From: Nilaparvata lugens
Lineage: Eukaryota > Arthropoda > Insecta > Hemiptera > Delphacidae
Assembly (NCBI RefSeq): GCF_014356525.2
Contig: NC_052511.1
Span: 6,942,559 to 7,006,558 of the forward strand
DNA: 64,000 nt
Reading direction: 5' to 3'
Notes under the pieces: generated by a model
Database searches by the model: none
What the model saw: only the letters and a program-made list of their open reading frames with translations
Told to the model about the DNA's origin: nothing
In this document: positions 54,801 to 58,944 of the stretch, in pieces
Layout of the letters: each line of letters begins with the position of its first letter
Position numbering within the stretch: the stretch's first letter is position 1
Program-made: the position numbers and the translations under genes

Positions 54801-54843
54801 TGAAATCGGCGTCATATTTTGCGTCCAGATCATGATTAGCCAT
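25788..54843 (-). CDS. DUF4485/coiled-coil protein, CEP112 (CCDC46)-like; 12 joined exons
   Basis: Twelve exons join without a phase error into 470 codons plus TGA: 54747-54843, 53560-53753, 51769-52002, 38912-38989, 38449-38558, 37768-37867, 37019-37108, 36181-36276, 33132-33251, 32087-32194, 29586-29684 and 25788-25874. Residues 1-97 look like a DUF4485 domain: LDAKYDADF, KIKPFILDLQ, YLCRIWLEKL, RNIYLEEL, AAPFDKSPTDGPLQPI. Residues 98-175 are acidic and Ser-rich. Residues 176-445 are heptad-rich coiled coil. The tail is acidic. In other animals DUF4485 opens CEP112, a centrosome protein; this protein is about half the human length, so the name is tentative and a shorter paralogue is possible. 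The start ATG at 54841-54843 gives the domain its usual beginning. Exons are mostly 78-120 bp and most junctions are phase 0. The third intron (12.8 kb) contains another gene. Confidence 0.8.
25943..27054 (+). mobile_element. Decayed Tigger/pogo-type DNA transposon in intron 11
   Basis: Left end CAGACGAACCTCTCTATAAC and inverted right end CAGTCGAACCTCTGTATAAC, flanked on both sides by TA (25941-25942 and 27055-27056). These are the terminal pattern and target of pogo/Tigger elements. At 26415-26550 (+) a broken frame reads EAFKIIRQGL and CLNRCESFIEHDF, plausible for the transposase C-terminus. Most of the transposase is gone. Confidence 0.75.
27415..27501. mobile_element. CCGGTTGCACAAAAG MITE, half copy
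   Basis: Only the right half: TGATTGGTTCTCGTGAAATT, AATCACGGTTAAAATTTAAC and TTTTGTGCAACCGGGCC. The left end is missing. Confidence 0.65.
27709..27889. mobile_element. Fold-back terminal repeat (Penelope-like type) in intron 11
   Basis: Arms GTCTAGACACTGTG, then AACACTTACTTTTTGATGAG, with their inverses at 27831-27889. The centre carries the hammerhead-like motif described separately. The right arm continues as in 32950-33010. Confidence 0.6.
27787..27834 (+). ncRNA. Degenerate hammerhead-ribozyme-like motif, copy 2
   Basis: CTTGAGA (stem I strand), CTGATGA (27794-27800), stem II CTCCT-CATC-AGGAG, GTAA where a hammerhead has GAAA, palindromic TGCA for stem III, TT, then CCTTA. The core base change and a poor stem I predict it is inactive. 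Confidence 0.35.
28008..29074 (+). mobile_element. Dispersed (TG)n-bearing repeat family, copy 3
   Basis: Ends and internal phrases as in 2419-3381, with a (GT)n tract at about 28134-28193. Its middle contains an internal tandem duplication of about 165 bases (28320-28480 and 28490-28655), each beginning near CTAAAAAACCATG and ending CAGGAGCTCCGTAATATTCT. Lies in intron 11. Confidence 0.7.
29586..29684 (-). CDS. DUF4485 gene, exon 11
   Basis: Codons 410-442, KELENIISVLDEKYQARL onward. Acceptor TACCAGACAG and donor GAG-GTGAAT are both in phase 0. Reading past the donor meets a TAA after four codons, so an alternative short C-terminus is possible. Confidence 0.75.
29957..30778 (+). mobile_element. 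Dispersed (TG)n-bearing repeat family, copy 4
   Basis: Start TTTTTACTTTCCTTG, ATTACCATAGGTGAGG, TTTTAAGGTCCCCTGAGTCC, short (GT)n, ACGGCTCCAACGATTC, and the end GTGAGTGTGCCACACCAG. Same subfamily as 17682-18509. Confidence 0.7.
30880..31110 (-). mobile_element. LINE C-terminal fragment with (GAT)n tail
   Basis: On the minus strand the frame reads GRPRKRWVDDVEEDLRTLGV, then ESRERWKDVVVKAKALHGL and TAG at 30908-30910, followed by a short TGATGATGATG tail. This is the classic end of RTE/CR1-type LINE proteins. About 65 codons remain. Confidence 0.8.
31819..31925 (+). mobile_element. LINE 3' end with conserved terminal hairpin, copy 2
   Basis: Perfect 13-bp stem TTGGGAGAAGACA / TGTCTTCTCCCAA enclosing GTTTTGGGC and GCCTGT, then an AT-rich tail ending in a TAAATAAATAAA run. 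It lies just downstream (minus sense) of exon 10. Confidence 0.6.
32087..32194 (-). CDS. DUF4485 gene, exon 10
   Basis: Codons 374-409, VSEYKIKLANLTNEMNDKI onward. Strong donor GAG-GTGAGT and acceptor ATTCACAG, phase 0 at both ends. Coiled coil. Confidence 0.85.
32364..32520. mobile_element. CCGGTTGCACAAAAG MITE, full copy in intron 9
   Basis: Inverted arms of about 60 bp with CGGTTGCGCAACAGCCGG, TAACCGTGATTAATTTCACG and the inverses, ending CAACCGGCACT. Confidence 0.75.
32790..33040 (+). mobile_element. Penelope-like terminal repeat fragment in intron 9
   Basis: Contains CCTGAAGATGATGTGGAACA, TCAAAACTAGTTG and the hammerhead-like motif at 32907-32950, then AAGTAAGTGTTTTCTCAAAT and ACACAGTGTC shared with 27840-27889. 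The CCTGAAGATG...AACATCAAAACTAG phrase is the type seen in Penelope-like elements. No RT/GIY-YIG frame is present. Confidence 0.45.
32907..32950 (+). ncRNA. Degenerate hammerhead-ribozyme-like motif, copy 1
   Basis: AGG before CTGATGA (32910-32916), stem II CTCCT-CTTC-AGGAG closed by A-T, invariant GAAA (32934-32937), palindromic TGCA, TT, then CCTCAAG. All core bases of a type I hammerhead are present, but only three stem I pairs (AGG/CCT) remain here. The other copy supplies a matching CTTGAG strand, which suggests the ancestor had a 7-bp stem I. Confidence 0.4.
33132..33251 (-). CDS. DUF4485 gene, exon 9
   Basis: Codons 334-373, IAQLKNRLQEDCDRMKNEIR onward; phase 0 at both ends (acceptor TTTTATAG, donor GAG-GTGGAG). 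Coiled coil, rich in Lys and Glu. Confidence 0.85.
33262..33410 (-). mobile_element. LINE 3' end with conserved terminal hairpin, copy 3
   Basis: Hairpin at 33305-33349 (minus: TTGGAAATGGAATA / TATTGTTCCTTTCCAA around GTTTTGGGC and GCC). Its tail starts about ten bases from the acceptor of exon 9. Confidence 0.5.
33775..33982. mobile_element. AT-rich fold-back in intron 8
   Basis: Arms GAAGAGACTTGAAA, TTTATTTTAATAAGA and TTATTTTACAGTTACTG with inverses on the right, around a (TA)-rich centre. Confidence 0.6.
34035..34790. mobile_element. GACCGAGCGAAGTGAGGTC-type repeat in intron 8
   Basis: Starts with GACCGAGCGAAGTGAGGTCT and TCAAGTCGACGGTTTGGCAT, a phrase I associate with a widespread insect repeat, and ends near GCGCGAGGTCTACTG. 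ATATTCAAATA flanks both sides (about 34047 and 34780), possibly a target duplication. Several TGCATGC-type palindromes lie inside. No long frame. Confidence 0.4.
35159..35799. mobile_element. TTAA-flanked fold-back element, 641 bp
   Basis: Arms of about 310 bases, from GGCTGTGCAAAGCTAAAAAT through ACTTTCTACTGGTGATATTT to AAAAATGACC, meet at a short centre and repeat inverted. TTAA lies on both flanks (35155-35158 and 35800-35803), as for piggyBac-type insertions. Arm divergence is modest. In intron 8. Confidence 0.75.
36181..36276 (-). CDS. DUF4485 gene, exon 8
   Basis: Codons 302-333, RSVLTKMNEKLEKNIKETTD onward; acceptor GTTGACAG, donor GAG-GTGCGT, phase 0. Coiled coil. Confidence 0.85.
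36363..36650 (+). mobile_element. Two LINE 3' tails in tandem, (TTCTA)n type
   Basis: AACTCTGCCAAGTTATCAAA, AATAAA, TTATTCTATTCTATTGG at about 36430-36478 is repeated as AACTTTGCCAAGTCATCAAA with TTTTATTCTATTCTATTG at 36586-36648. Confidence 0.5.
36703..36980. mobile_element. MITE with ATAGAGAAACAATAGCG termini, copy 2
   Basis: Full-length partner of 14434-14712 with the same arms and centre (TCTCTCATATTGTGCCGTTC). It ends 38 bases from exon 7. Confidence 0.8.
37019..37108 (-). CDS. DUF4485 gene, exon 7
   Basis: Codons 272-301, IFEARYSDMESNYLKKIEEY onward; acceptor TTGAAACAG, donor GAG-GTGAAA, phase 0. Its first third is duplicated at 37201-37238. Confidence 0.85.
37077..37319 (-). repeat. 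124-bp tandem duplication with a partial exon copy
   Basis: Exon 7's 5' end, its acceptor and about 85 bases of intron (37077-37200) recur at 37201-37319. The second copy keeps the acceptor TTGAAACAG and reads KFEARYSDMER, followed by GTGGAA, a possible donor that would keep phase 0 (33 bases). It may be an optional micro-exon or a silent remnant. Confidence 0.7.
37438..37730. mobile_element. Fold-back element in intron 6
   Basis: Arms of about 115 bases with ATTATCTCTCATAAACTGTA, AGTAGTATTC (inverse) and AAGTTATATGTCATGATCCA. The right arm ends about 35 bases from exon 6. Confidence 0.7.
37768..37867 (-). CDS. DUF4485 gene, exon 6
   Basis: 100 bases: one base completes codon 238, then codons 239-271, LENVNVELKQLQDFEKGYIQ onward, with RKDVELWTGKYK at the end. 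Acceptor TTTTTTCCAG, donor AAG-GTGGGC. Confidence 0.85.
37890..38277. mobile_element. Multi-layer fold-back with GTTGAAAAC repeats, intron 5
   Basis: Outer arms (CACACGACATACAGTCAAAT and inverse) enclose CGTCTCGCGATCATTTTCAA and repeated AACAGTTGAAAACTGTTG units in both orientations. The central half contains three or more copies, so several alternative stems can form. 23 bases from exon 6. Confidence 0.7.
38449..38558 (-). CDS. DUF4485 gene, exon 5
   Basis: Codons 202-237 plus two bases, NENNTLKEEIKMKNTVIHDL onward. Strong donor AA-GTAAGT and acceptor TTGGTTTCAG. The only junctions outside phase 0 are this one with exon 6 and exon 1 with exon 2. Confidence 0.85.
38912..38989 (-). CDS. DUF4485 gene, exon 4
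   Basis: Codons 176-201, VEEKLISSSKIESETSVMKE onward; acceptor TTTTTTGAAG, donor AAG-GTGGGT. It begins the coiled coil and follows the 12.8-kb intron that holds the DUF4806 gene. The phase matches exon 3. Confidence 0.75.
39080..39545. repeat. Degenerate repeats of GATTCAAG/CTTGAATC type
   Basis: The octamer-like motifs TGATTCAAG, CTTGAATC and CGAAATG/GAGATGC recur every 20-40 bases in both orientations, and composition is less AT-rich than nearby. A 91-codon frame at 39074-39349 follows this periodicity (repeated RIR/ARIR-like words) and is not judged to be a gene. A related patch is at 50019-50510. Confidence 0.5.
39547..40062. repeat. Near-perfect palindrome, arms about 205 bp
   Basis: AATCTGATTCAAGGCCAGTG on the left is matched by CACTGGCCTTGAATCAGATT on the right. 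Between them the arms agree with only about two mismatches until an (AT)n centre at 39750-39860. In the third intron of the DUF4485 gene, just past the end of the DUF4806 gene. Confidence 0.85.
40581..40644 (-). CDS. DUF4806 gene, last exon
   Basis: One base completes an Arg codon, then TKSRETTPHEAQIEDDSSSK and TAA. Acceptor ATTTTACAG. A short acidic, Ser-rich tail after the domain. Confidence 0.7.
40581..46340 (-). CDS. DUF4806-domain protein gene, nested; N-terminal part unclear
   Basis: Minus-strand exons 46211-46340, 44164-44335, 42150-42249 and 40581-40644 (TAA at 40581-40583). The last three join in phase and read IKHMRTVGSANIGQCVNNIL, then LAMKFSYTGRASNG, FHGSEISKCILIAVQTFFGD and LASKWLQQARTRLLRR, the core of DUF4806, a domain frequent in arthropods and of unknown function. 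The first exon contains LPLREMVNFQSEWEEKI, the usual start of the domain, but a stop (TAA) lies two codons before it. Its phase (1) also does not meet the next exon (0) unless a micro-exon of 3n+2 bases or an alternative acceptor (ACAG-TGGGG) is used. The frame just upstream (EEARPNSSEITRACIDEEIS) is shifted by one. So the gene either starts at the ATG in REMVNF, is frameshifted, or has an unseen small exon. A noncoding first exon may end at 47310. AATAAA follows about 45 bases after the stop. No DNA-binding domain is seen. Confidence 0.65.
41040..41790. mobile_element. TIR element with AACCCCTCATAAGGGG ends and an internal tandem repeat
   Basis: ATACTGTAACTTTCAGGATA, CAAATACTCTACCTTTTGAC and CAACCCCTCATAAGGGGTT at 41070-41165 recur inverted at 41675-41765. 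Inside, a block of about 155 bases with GTATCATAGAACATTCTCAT and CACACAATGGGTGTTTACAT is repeated twice (about 41367-41520 and 41524-41680). Confidence 0.6.
42150..42249 (-). CDS. DUF4806 gene, third coding exon
   Basis: Two bases complete an Ile codon, then AVQTFFGDIAIEVKYGSLAS and KWLQQARTRLLR. Acceptor TTTTGTTACAG, donor GAAG-GTGAGT. The KWLQQAR block is the C-terminal signature of DUF4806. Confidence 0.85.
43070..43797. mobile_element. MITE with AGATACAGAGTG termini and an internal 105-bp tandem repeat
   Basis: Left end AGATACAGAGTGGCCCAAAA, right end inverted AGATACAGAGTGTCCCAAAA, with TTTTCAGTTATTT and AATCGGACAGA continuing the arms. The unit at 43140-43244 (CCAGTAATCGGACAGAAG...) is repeated almost exactly at 43245-43349. 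Confidence 0.75.
44164..44335 (-). CDS. DUF4806 gene, second coding exon
   Basis: Codes for IKHMRTVGSANIGQCVNNIL and onward through RRLMIDELAMKFSYTGR to EISKCIL. Acceptor TTTTTTTTAG, strong donor CTGA-GTAAGT. Central part of DUF4806. Confidence 0.85.
45231..46167. mobile_element. TIR element (Penelope-like terminal type) in first DUF4806 intron
   Basis: Left TTCTTAAATAGAAATAAAAA, AAATGTTTCGACC and GATACCATTATCAAGTAATT match the inverted right end (TTCTTGAATAGAAATAAAAA, CATGTTTTGGCC, TGCCATTATCATGTAATT). 937 bp, arms about 120. Ends 43 bases from the first coding exon. Confidence 0.6.
46211..46340 (-). CDS. DUF4806 gene, first coding exon (frame problem)
   Basis: Good acceptor GTTTCTATTACAG and donor TTT-GTGAGT. 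The two readable stretches, EEARPNSSEITRACIDEEIS and LPLREMVNFQSEWEEKI, lie in frames one base apart, with a stop in each between them. Confidence 0.5.
46527..46815 (-). mobile_element. LINE 3' end, second inverted copy of the 1-907 family
   Basis: TTGATTGATTGATTACTTTA through ATGTAGATTACAATATATAC to TCCTCCCCACTAACTCTC, the inverse of 600-905. Lies between the two upstream exons of the DUF4806 gene. Confidence 0.85.
47310..47480 (-). promoter_or_regulatory. Probable 5' exon and start region of the DUF4806 gene
   Basis: On the minus strand a GC-richer stretch ends GTGTCAGTGCAG-GTAAAT, a usable donor. No ATG frame is present, so it would be 5' UTR. The region just upstream (47470-47830) is rich in GT/GA repeats. 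Start site inferred only. Confidence 0.4.
47690..47835 (+). repeat. (GT)n/(GA)n low-complexity tract
   Basis: Interleaved TGTGTGTG and GAGAGAGAGA runs, 5' of the DUF4806 gene on its strand. Such GA-rich tracts can act as GAGA-factor sites in insects; that is speculation here. Confidence 0.6.
48218..48293. repeat. Perfect 36-bp hairpin with TTCG loop
   Basis: CCCCAAGCAGCAATTAGATT... to ...AAATGAAGGG (48218-48253), loop TTCG, then the exact inverse (48258-48293). Not one mismatch. No flanking element ends were found. Confidence 0.85.
48294..50018. other. Intronic sequence, nothing recognised
   Basis: Within the third intron of the DUF4485 gene. AT-rich, no element ends or exons found on either strand. 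Confidence 0.4.
50019..50510. repeat. 122-bp tandem repeat, about three units, then GATTCAAG-type sequence
   Basis: Units start AATTGTTTGACACGCG (50019), ACTTGTTTGACCCATGCA (50132) and ACTTGTTTGACCCATGCA (50254), each with CGAGCCATATTCAA(G/C)ATC. Unit 2 to unit 3 is exactly 122 bases; unit 1 is 113. After 50340 the same GATTCAAG/CCTTGAATC words occur as at 39080-39545. A 66-codon frame here is a by-product. Confidence 0.75.
50766..50923. mobile_element. CCGGTTGCACAAAAG MITE, full copy in intron 3
   Basis: GGCCCGGTTGCACAAAAGC to GCAACCGGCACTA with inner arms TTTTAACCGTGATTAATTTC. Confidence 0.75.
51425..51569. mobile_element. Fold-back element in intron 3
   Basis: AAACGAGAATCCAAATTAAA, TGTAAATCATCACCCCGAAG and ACTTCTACTAC with inverses to 51569. 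Confidence 0.6.
51583..51662. repeat. Exact 40-bp tandem duplication
   Basis: CATTACGGTAGCATTTTAAT followed by GAATGCAATATCTCAG occurs twice in a row, 106 bases from exon 3. Confidence 0.85.
51769..52002 (-). CDS. DUF4485 gene, exon 3 (acidic linker)
   Basis: Codons 98-175, beginning ETIELVETSLCPDEKPN, with GQSSDSEEECCAEF and ending ESVQEQLQNE. Acceptor CCAAACTTCAG, donor GAG-GTAACT, phase 0. A diverged duplicate lies upstream at 52370-52464. Confidence 0.85.
52076..52230. mobile_element. Element with AAAGACTAAGAAATTGTCAA termini
   Basis: AAAGACTAAGAAATTGTCAA, GATACTTAGAAAGACCGGTT and, inverted at the right, TTGACAATTTATTAGTCTTT. Same family at 21951-22043 and 54440-54590. Confidence 0.6.
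52370..52464 (-). pseudogene. Diverged duplicate of exon 3
   Basis: After the acceptor AAAACTCCAG it reads ESIELVEKSLCSDDE, close to exon 3's ETIELVETSLCPDEK, then meets TAG eight codons later. Intron bases next to it also resemble those next to exon 3. It is a dead duplicate exon, or a poison exon if spliced in. Confidence 0.7.
53221..53373. mobile_element. CCGGTTGCACAAAAG MITE, best-preserved copy
   Basis: ACCGGTTGCACAACAGCCGG to CCGGCTGTTGTGCAACCGGG with arms of about 65 bp nearly identical. In intron 2. Confidence 0.8.
53560..53753 (-). CDS. DUF4485 gene, exon 2
   Basis: Two bases complete His33, then VYLCRIWLEKLIKSEHSERE onward, with AAPFDKSPTDGPLQP. Acceptor CTGTTATTTCAG, strong donor AAG-GTAAGT. 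It carries most of the DUF4485 signature. Confidence 0.9.
53840..54270. mobile_element. ATAGTGAGGTCCACG MITE family, copy in intron 1
   Basis: TATGGTGAGGTTCACATTAT to CACTGCCATTACAACGTACC, ending TTACTATA. Inner GCAACGTTGCCAGATCG is shared with 9640-9670 and, inverted, with 62070-62100. Confidence 0.65.
54440..54590. mobile_element. Element with GACTAAGAAATTG terminus
   Basis: TTGTTGTCAATCTATGATAA, ACCGAAACCGGTCTTTCTAA and TTTGACAATTTCTTAGTCTT; inverse of 52076-52230 in part. Confidence 0.55.
54747..54843 (-). CDS. DUF4485 gene, exon 1 with start codon
   Basis: ATG at 54841-54843; 32 codons plus one base: MANHDLDAKYDADFKSGLVK, then IKPFILDLQKQE. Strong donor C-GTAAGT. No in-frame ATG closer to the domain. 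Confidence 0.9.
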
Positions 54844-55194
54844 ATTAATTTGGAAGAAATAAATAATTTCTGTTCAAGTCAAAAATTTTGAAAAGCTCAG
54901 GAAACCCTACCAGGAAAAATGTCTAAAGAAAACAATAACAGCCCACTTGAACAGTTGACTTTTACTAGCTGAACTTGATAAGCACATCTGACTTGTGCTA
55001 AATTTTAAATTGACTGGGTTTTAATCCACCATTTATGATGCTAGAAAAGCACAAGACAAGAATCAATTTCAAGATCAGGTGATTTAATCCATGAATGGAT
55101 ATTTAATTTAGACTGATATCTTGAATCTCTTTACTTGGATTGTTTGTATTAAAGAAATAAATTGATCAAAAAATGAATACCCAAAAATTGATTT

Positions 55195-55345
55195 TATTTA
55201 TTATTATTATTATTTTATTGATTCAATGATACAAAATTATTATTTAAAATAATTTGGGGAGGATCAACAGGCACAGCCCAAAACTGTTCCTCCCCCGAAT
55301 TTTGATTCATTAAAATAGTCCAGAAAAAAGGTTATGTTTCCTTCA
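55195..55345 (-). mobile_element. LINE 3' end with conserved terminal hairpin, copy 4
   Basis: Minus strand: GGGGGAGGAACA, GTTTTGGGC, GCCTGT, TGATCCTCCCC (55255-55296), then an AT-rich tail with (AAT)n at 55195-55215. It abuts the piggyBac target site. Confidence 0.55.
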
Positions 55346-55362
55346 CTTAACCCATCATTTAC

Positions 55363-55386
55363 CACTGTCCTCATTTGAGGACAGTG
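55363..55386. repeat. Subterminal piggyBac palindrome, left copy
   Basis: CACTGTCCTCA and TGAGGACAGTG are mirror complements around a two-base centre. Equivalent copies are at 55706-55728 and 58329-58350. Confidence 0.8.
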
Positions 55387-56176
55387 TCTTTCTTATTTTT
55401 TCGTTGGAAGACCTGTAAAAAATTATTTTATCTAATGATGTTACATGTTGCATAATATTATAAGCTTTAATACCTTATTTTTTTCCAACTAAATATTGAG
55501 TCATATTGTTGTTATTTTATTTGAAATATTTGTTCATTTATGGCCGTGAACATAGCTCTGCTATTTATCATCTGATTTCCTTATTCTTCATTATTTTGAT
55601 GTAAATTTTCGATGTACTCATTCTCCATGTCTGTTAGTCCACTATAAATATCATTGCACATATGAAATATATAGTACAGCTGATCTACAGCTGAGTGAAA
55701 TGTGGTGTCCTCAAATGAGGACAGTGGTAAGAACAGCAGTAAACCTGATCGCTAGGATTTCTAACCTATAAACCTGCTTTATAGGTTATGAAGGCATTAC
55801 AACACAATTGTTATTGTTGATATTGATCTGCAGTATTTTGATTCATATGAACCACATTACTATTTGGTAAGTACAAATTCATATTATATAATACAAATAA
55901 TAATTTATTTATTCAATTTTACTTTATTTCCTCAGAATATTTCCACTATCTCTTGTAAATCAAAAGATTTCTAGACTCAGAACAAACATTCAATGTTGTT
56001 GTAAATGAAGGTATTTTTATTTTATGAGTTCAATTATAAGTTTTATGGTTCATTTAGTGAGGTATGAGTATTCAGAGATTCTAATATTGTGTTTGATTTT
56101 TTATAAATAAATATGACATACTAGACAGAACATAAACTCAGAGGTATTGTTGATTTGTTTGTTACAGGCGGCGATA

Positions 56177-58095
56177 ATGGCTTACTTCTTCAAGGGACTA
56201 CAACTTTCTGAAATAGAGTCAGCTCTGCATGAGATTCTTGATAACGAGGATGTTGAAATCGAAGATGCTTCTGTTACCGTTCTACCTCCAGAGTCAGTTG
56301 AACCAGTTACAGATGAAGAGGATATAAATGATGATTTCACAGGACCTGTTACTGTTTCTGAAGTATCAGGTAATATGGAGATTTTTGCTGAAGTGAGGAA
56401 TCATTCTGAGGTAAGAGGTTCAGTGGAAACAATGAATGAAGATCATTCTCAGCCAGGGCCATCAAGAGAGACTCCAGTTCTACAGTCCAACCAACAGAAT
56501 AGTGTTCAAAGCAATATAGCCCCCCCTACCGTTTCCACCTCATGTGTCAATGACTCAGTTGGCTCTTGCACAGAAGTTGCTCCAGATTATTCCTGTCCAA
56601 AATGGCGAAAAGTTGCTCCTAACTACTGTAATCTGCCTCCCAAAACAAATACTGCAGAAAATATGTTTGATTTGCTGTACAAACAATTTGAATTTGCCAG
56701 TCCTGTAGACATATTTCAATGTATTTGTAATACTGATATACTACAACACATTGTCACAGAAACTATAAGGTATGCTACTGAAACTAAGAATGATGCAACC
56801 TTTAATTTTAGTGTTGAGGAGCTTCAGGCTTTCATTGGAATACTCTTTTTCTCTGGGTATCATAAAGTGCCACAAGCCACTCACTACTGGTCTCAACAAG
56901 AAGATCTTGGTGTACCATTGATTCAGAAAACCATGAGTAGGAACAGATTCACTAAAATAAAATCCTTCTTGCATTTCAGAGACAATAATGAATTGAATGA
57001 TGATACTAAAACTGATAAAGGTTTTAAAATTAGACCTCTATTGAATATGGTCAATGAATCTGTTGCTCAGTTTGGAGTTTTTGATGATAAACTTTCTGTT
57101 GATGAAATGATGGTGAAATATTTCGGGAAGCATTCAATAAAACAGTTTATTCGAGGCAAGCCAATAAGGTTCGGGTACAAACTTTGGAGTGTGTGTAGTG
57201 TATCTGGCTATTGTTTCAGATTTGATTTGTATTGTGGACAAGACAGTGGAACAAAATGTAATATTCCATTGGGGCTTAGTGTAGTGGAAAATCTATTACT
57301 GGTAGTTGATGATCCTCTGGGATATGAAATATATTTTGACAATTTTTTCACCTCCTTCAACCTCATTTCAGAACTGAGTAACATTGGATTTCGGTGTACT
57401 GGAACAATCAGAGAGAACAGACTGAAAAATTGTCCTATAAAGCCCCAAAAAGAGATGAAGAAGACTGAAAGAGGAACTTATGATTATTCTTTCGACAAGA
57501 GAAACGAGATTTCCATTGTAAGATGGAACGACAATAGCATTGTCACGTTAGCTATACTAATCATGACTCACATGAACCAGTCAGAAATACAAATCGCTAT
57601 GTGAGGAAATTGAAAAAACGAGCACAAGTCCCTCAGCCCAATGTTGTAAAATCATATAACAAGTCAATGGGGGGTGTTGACCTCCATGACTGGCTTGTTG
57701 CTGAGCGCAGGATGAAAATAAGGGGGAAAAAATGGTATTGGCCTATAGTAACACATATTCTTGACATGATGATTGTGAATAGCTGGGTGATCAGTAAGAT
57801 CATTAGTCAAAAGAAAGGGGAAACACCAACGCCTCTCCTAGACTTCAAGAGAGCCATCACACTTGCTTTCCTGAAGCAGTCAAGCTTTTTGGGAGATGTT
57901 GGACGACCCAGAATCCAGGTAGCAAAGCCTTTGGAAGTAATAAGGTACGATTCAAAAGAACATACTATAAAAAAACGATCAAATCAACGGCGATGTCAGA
58001 TGGCAAATTGCATTTCTAAACCAAGAACCTACTGTGGAAAATGCAATGTGACATTATGTGTAGAATGCTTTGACCCATACCACAGAAAGGTATAA
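56177..58095 (+). pseudogene. piggyBac transposase, broken by a frameshift
   Basis: DDE transposase of the piggyBac (DDE_Tnp_1_7) family, about 640 codons in two overlapping frames: 56177-57604 and 57601-58095. An N-terminal acidic region is followed by the core (FDLLYKQFEFASPV at about 56670). The catalytic Asp residues can be read in SVDEMMVKYFG (about 57100), YFDNFFTS (about 57330) and SMGGVDLHDW (about 57666). The last lies in the second frame. The C-terminal Cys-rich domain (CQMANC, YCGKCNVTLC, CFDPYH) closes the protein. The frame changes near 57549-57556, most simply by two extra bases in a TATA-like spot, so the normal protein is not made. The first ATG that fits is 56177; an acceptor-like TTTGTTTGTTACAG precedes it, so a 5' UTR intron is possible. 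Confidence 0.9.
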
Positions 58096-58763
58096 GTATA
58101 GTATATACTAACGGTATATCAACTTCAGATAAATAATTATTTCCATTGTTTGTTTTTTCATACCTATTCTATTCCAATAAATATATTATATAATGAACAT
58201 TATTGTAATAATTTGCTTCTATCCAATATCCTTCTCATTGTATTCTATTGATTTATAGGTGGAATTCTGATAACTATTCAAAAAATATCATAGAATTTTA
58301 TTCTATAGAATATCACCATGCATCTTACCACTGTCCTCATTTGAGGACAGGCGTTTTTCTCAATGTGGAAATTTTTTTTCATCAAAATTACCACAAATAC
58401 TGTAAATATGGAGCCTGAGTATATGTTTTTGTTGAAATGAAGTGAATTTAACGAAAAAAAATATTTTGGTAAATGATGGGTTAATAACATTTTGTCTAAT
58501 TTTTTCACCAAACACTTGAAACAATTATTAATTTTGAATTTAGAAAGATTAAGATCTGAATTGATAACAAAATTTCTTTTTACTTAGCACTCGAAACTGT
58601 AAAATAAATATAAATTTGAAATATTTGCACATTATTAAATATATTTATAATTTGCACATTTATCGCAATAAACACATATTCTGAAGAACCGGTTCTAATT
58701 GATAACACCAATGCCAGTACCATTTTTAATAATAGTAAATGAAAGTGATAATAACTTGATTGA

Positions 58764-58944
58764 CACCCGGTTGCGCAAAAATCTGTTAAATTTTAATCCC
58801 GATTGAATGCCACGAGAATTAATCAGATAATTATTCTTCTCTGATTGGTTCTTATGGAATAATTCAGAGAATCATTCTTCTCTGATTGGTTCTTATGGAA
58901 TTAAAACACGATTAAAATTCAACAAGCTTTTGTGCGACCGAGTG
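58764..58944. mobile_element. CCGGTTGCACAAAAG MITE, diverged copy
   Basis: ACACCCGGTTGCGCAAAAA to CTTTTGTGCGACCG with an internal duplication of about 32 bases (TTCTTCTCTGATTGGTTCTT twice). Confidence 0.7.

Larger units (their letters stand above)
55351..58480 (+). mobile_element. piggyBac-type transposon with intact ends
   Basis: Perfect 14-bp terminal inverted repeats CCCATCATTTACCA, flanked by TTAA on each side (55347-55350 and 58481-58484), the exact piggyBac target duplication. An 18-bp near-palindrome, TGTCCTCATTTGAGGACA, lies just inside the left end (about 55368), at 55706 (inverted sense) and 149 bases from the right end (about 58332), and may serve as internal transposase sites. 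Length 3130 bp, carrying one transposase gene with a frame break and an AATAAA at about 58176. Confidence 0.95.
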
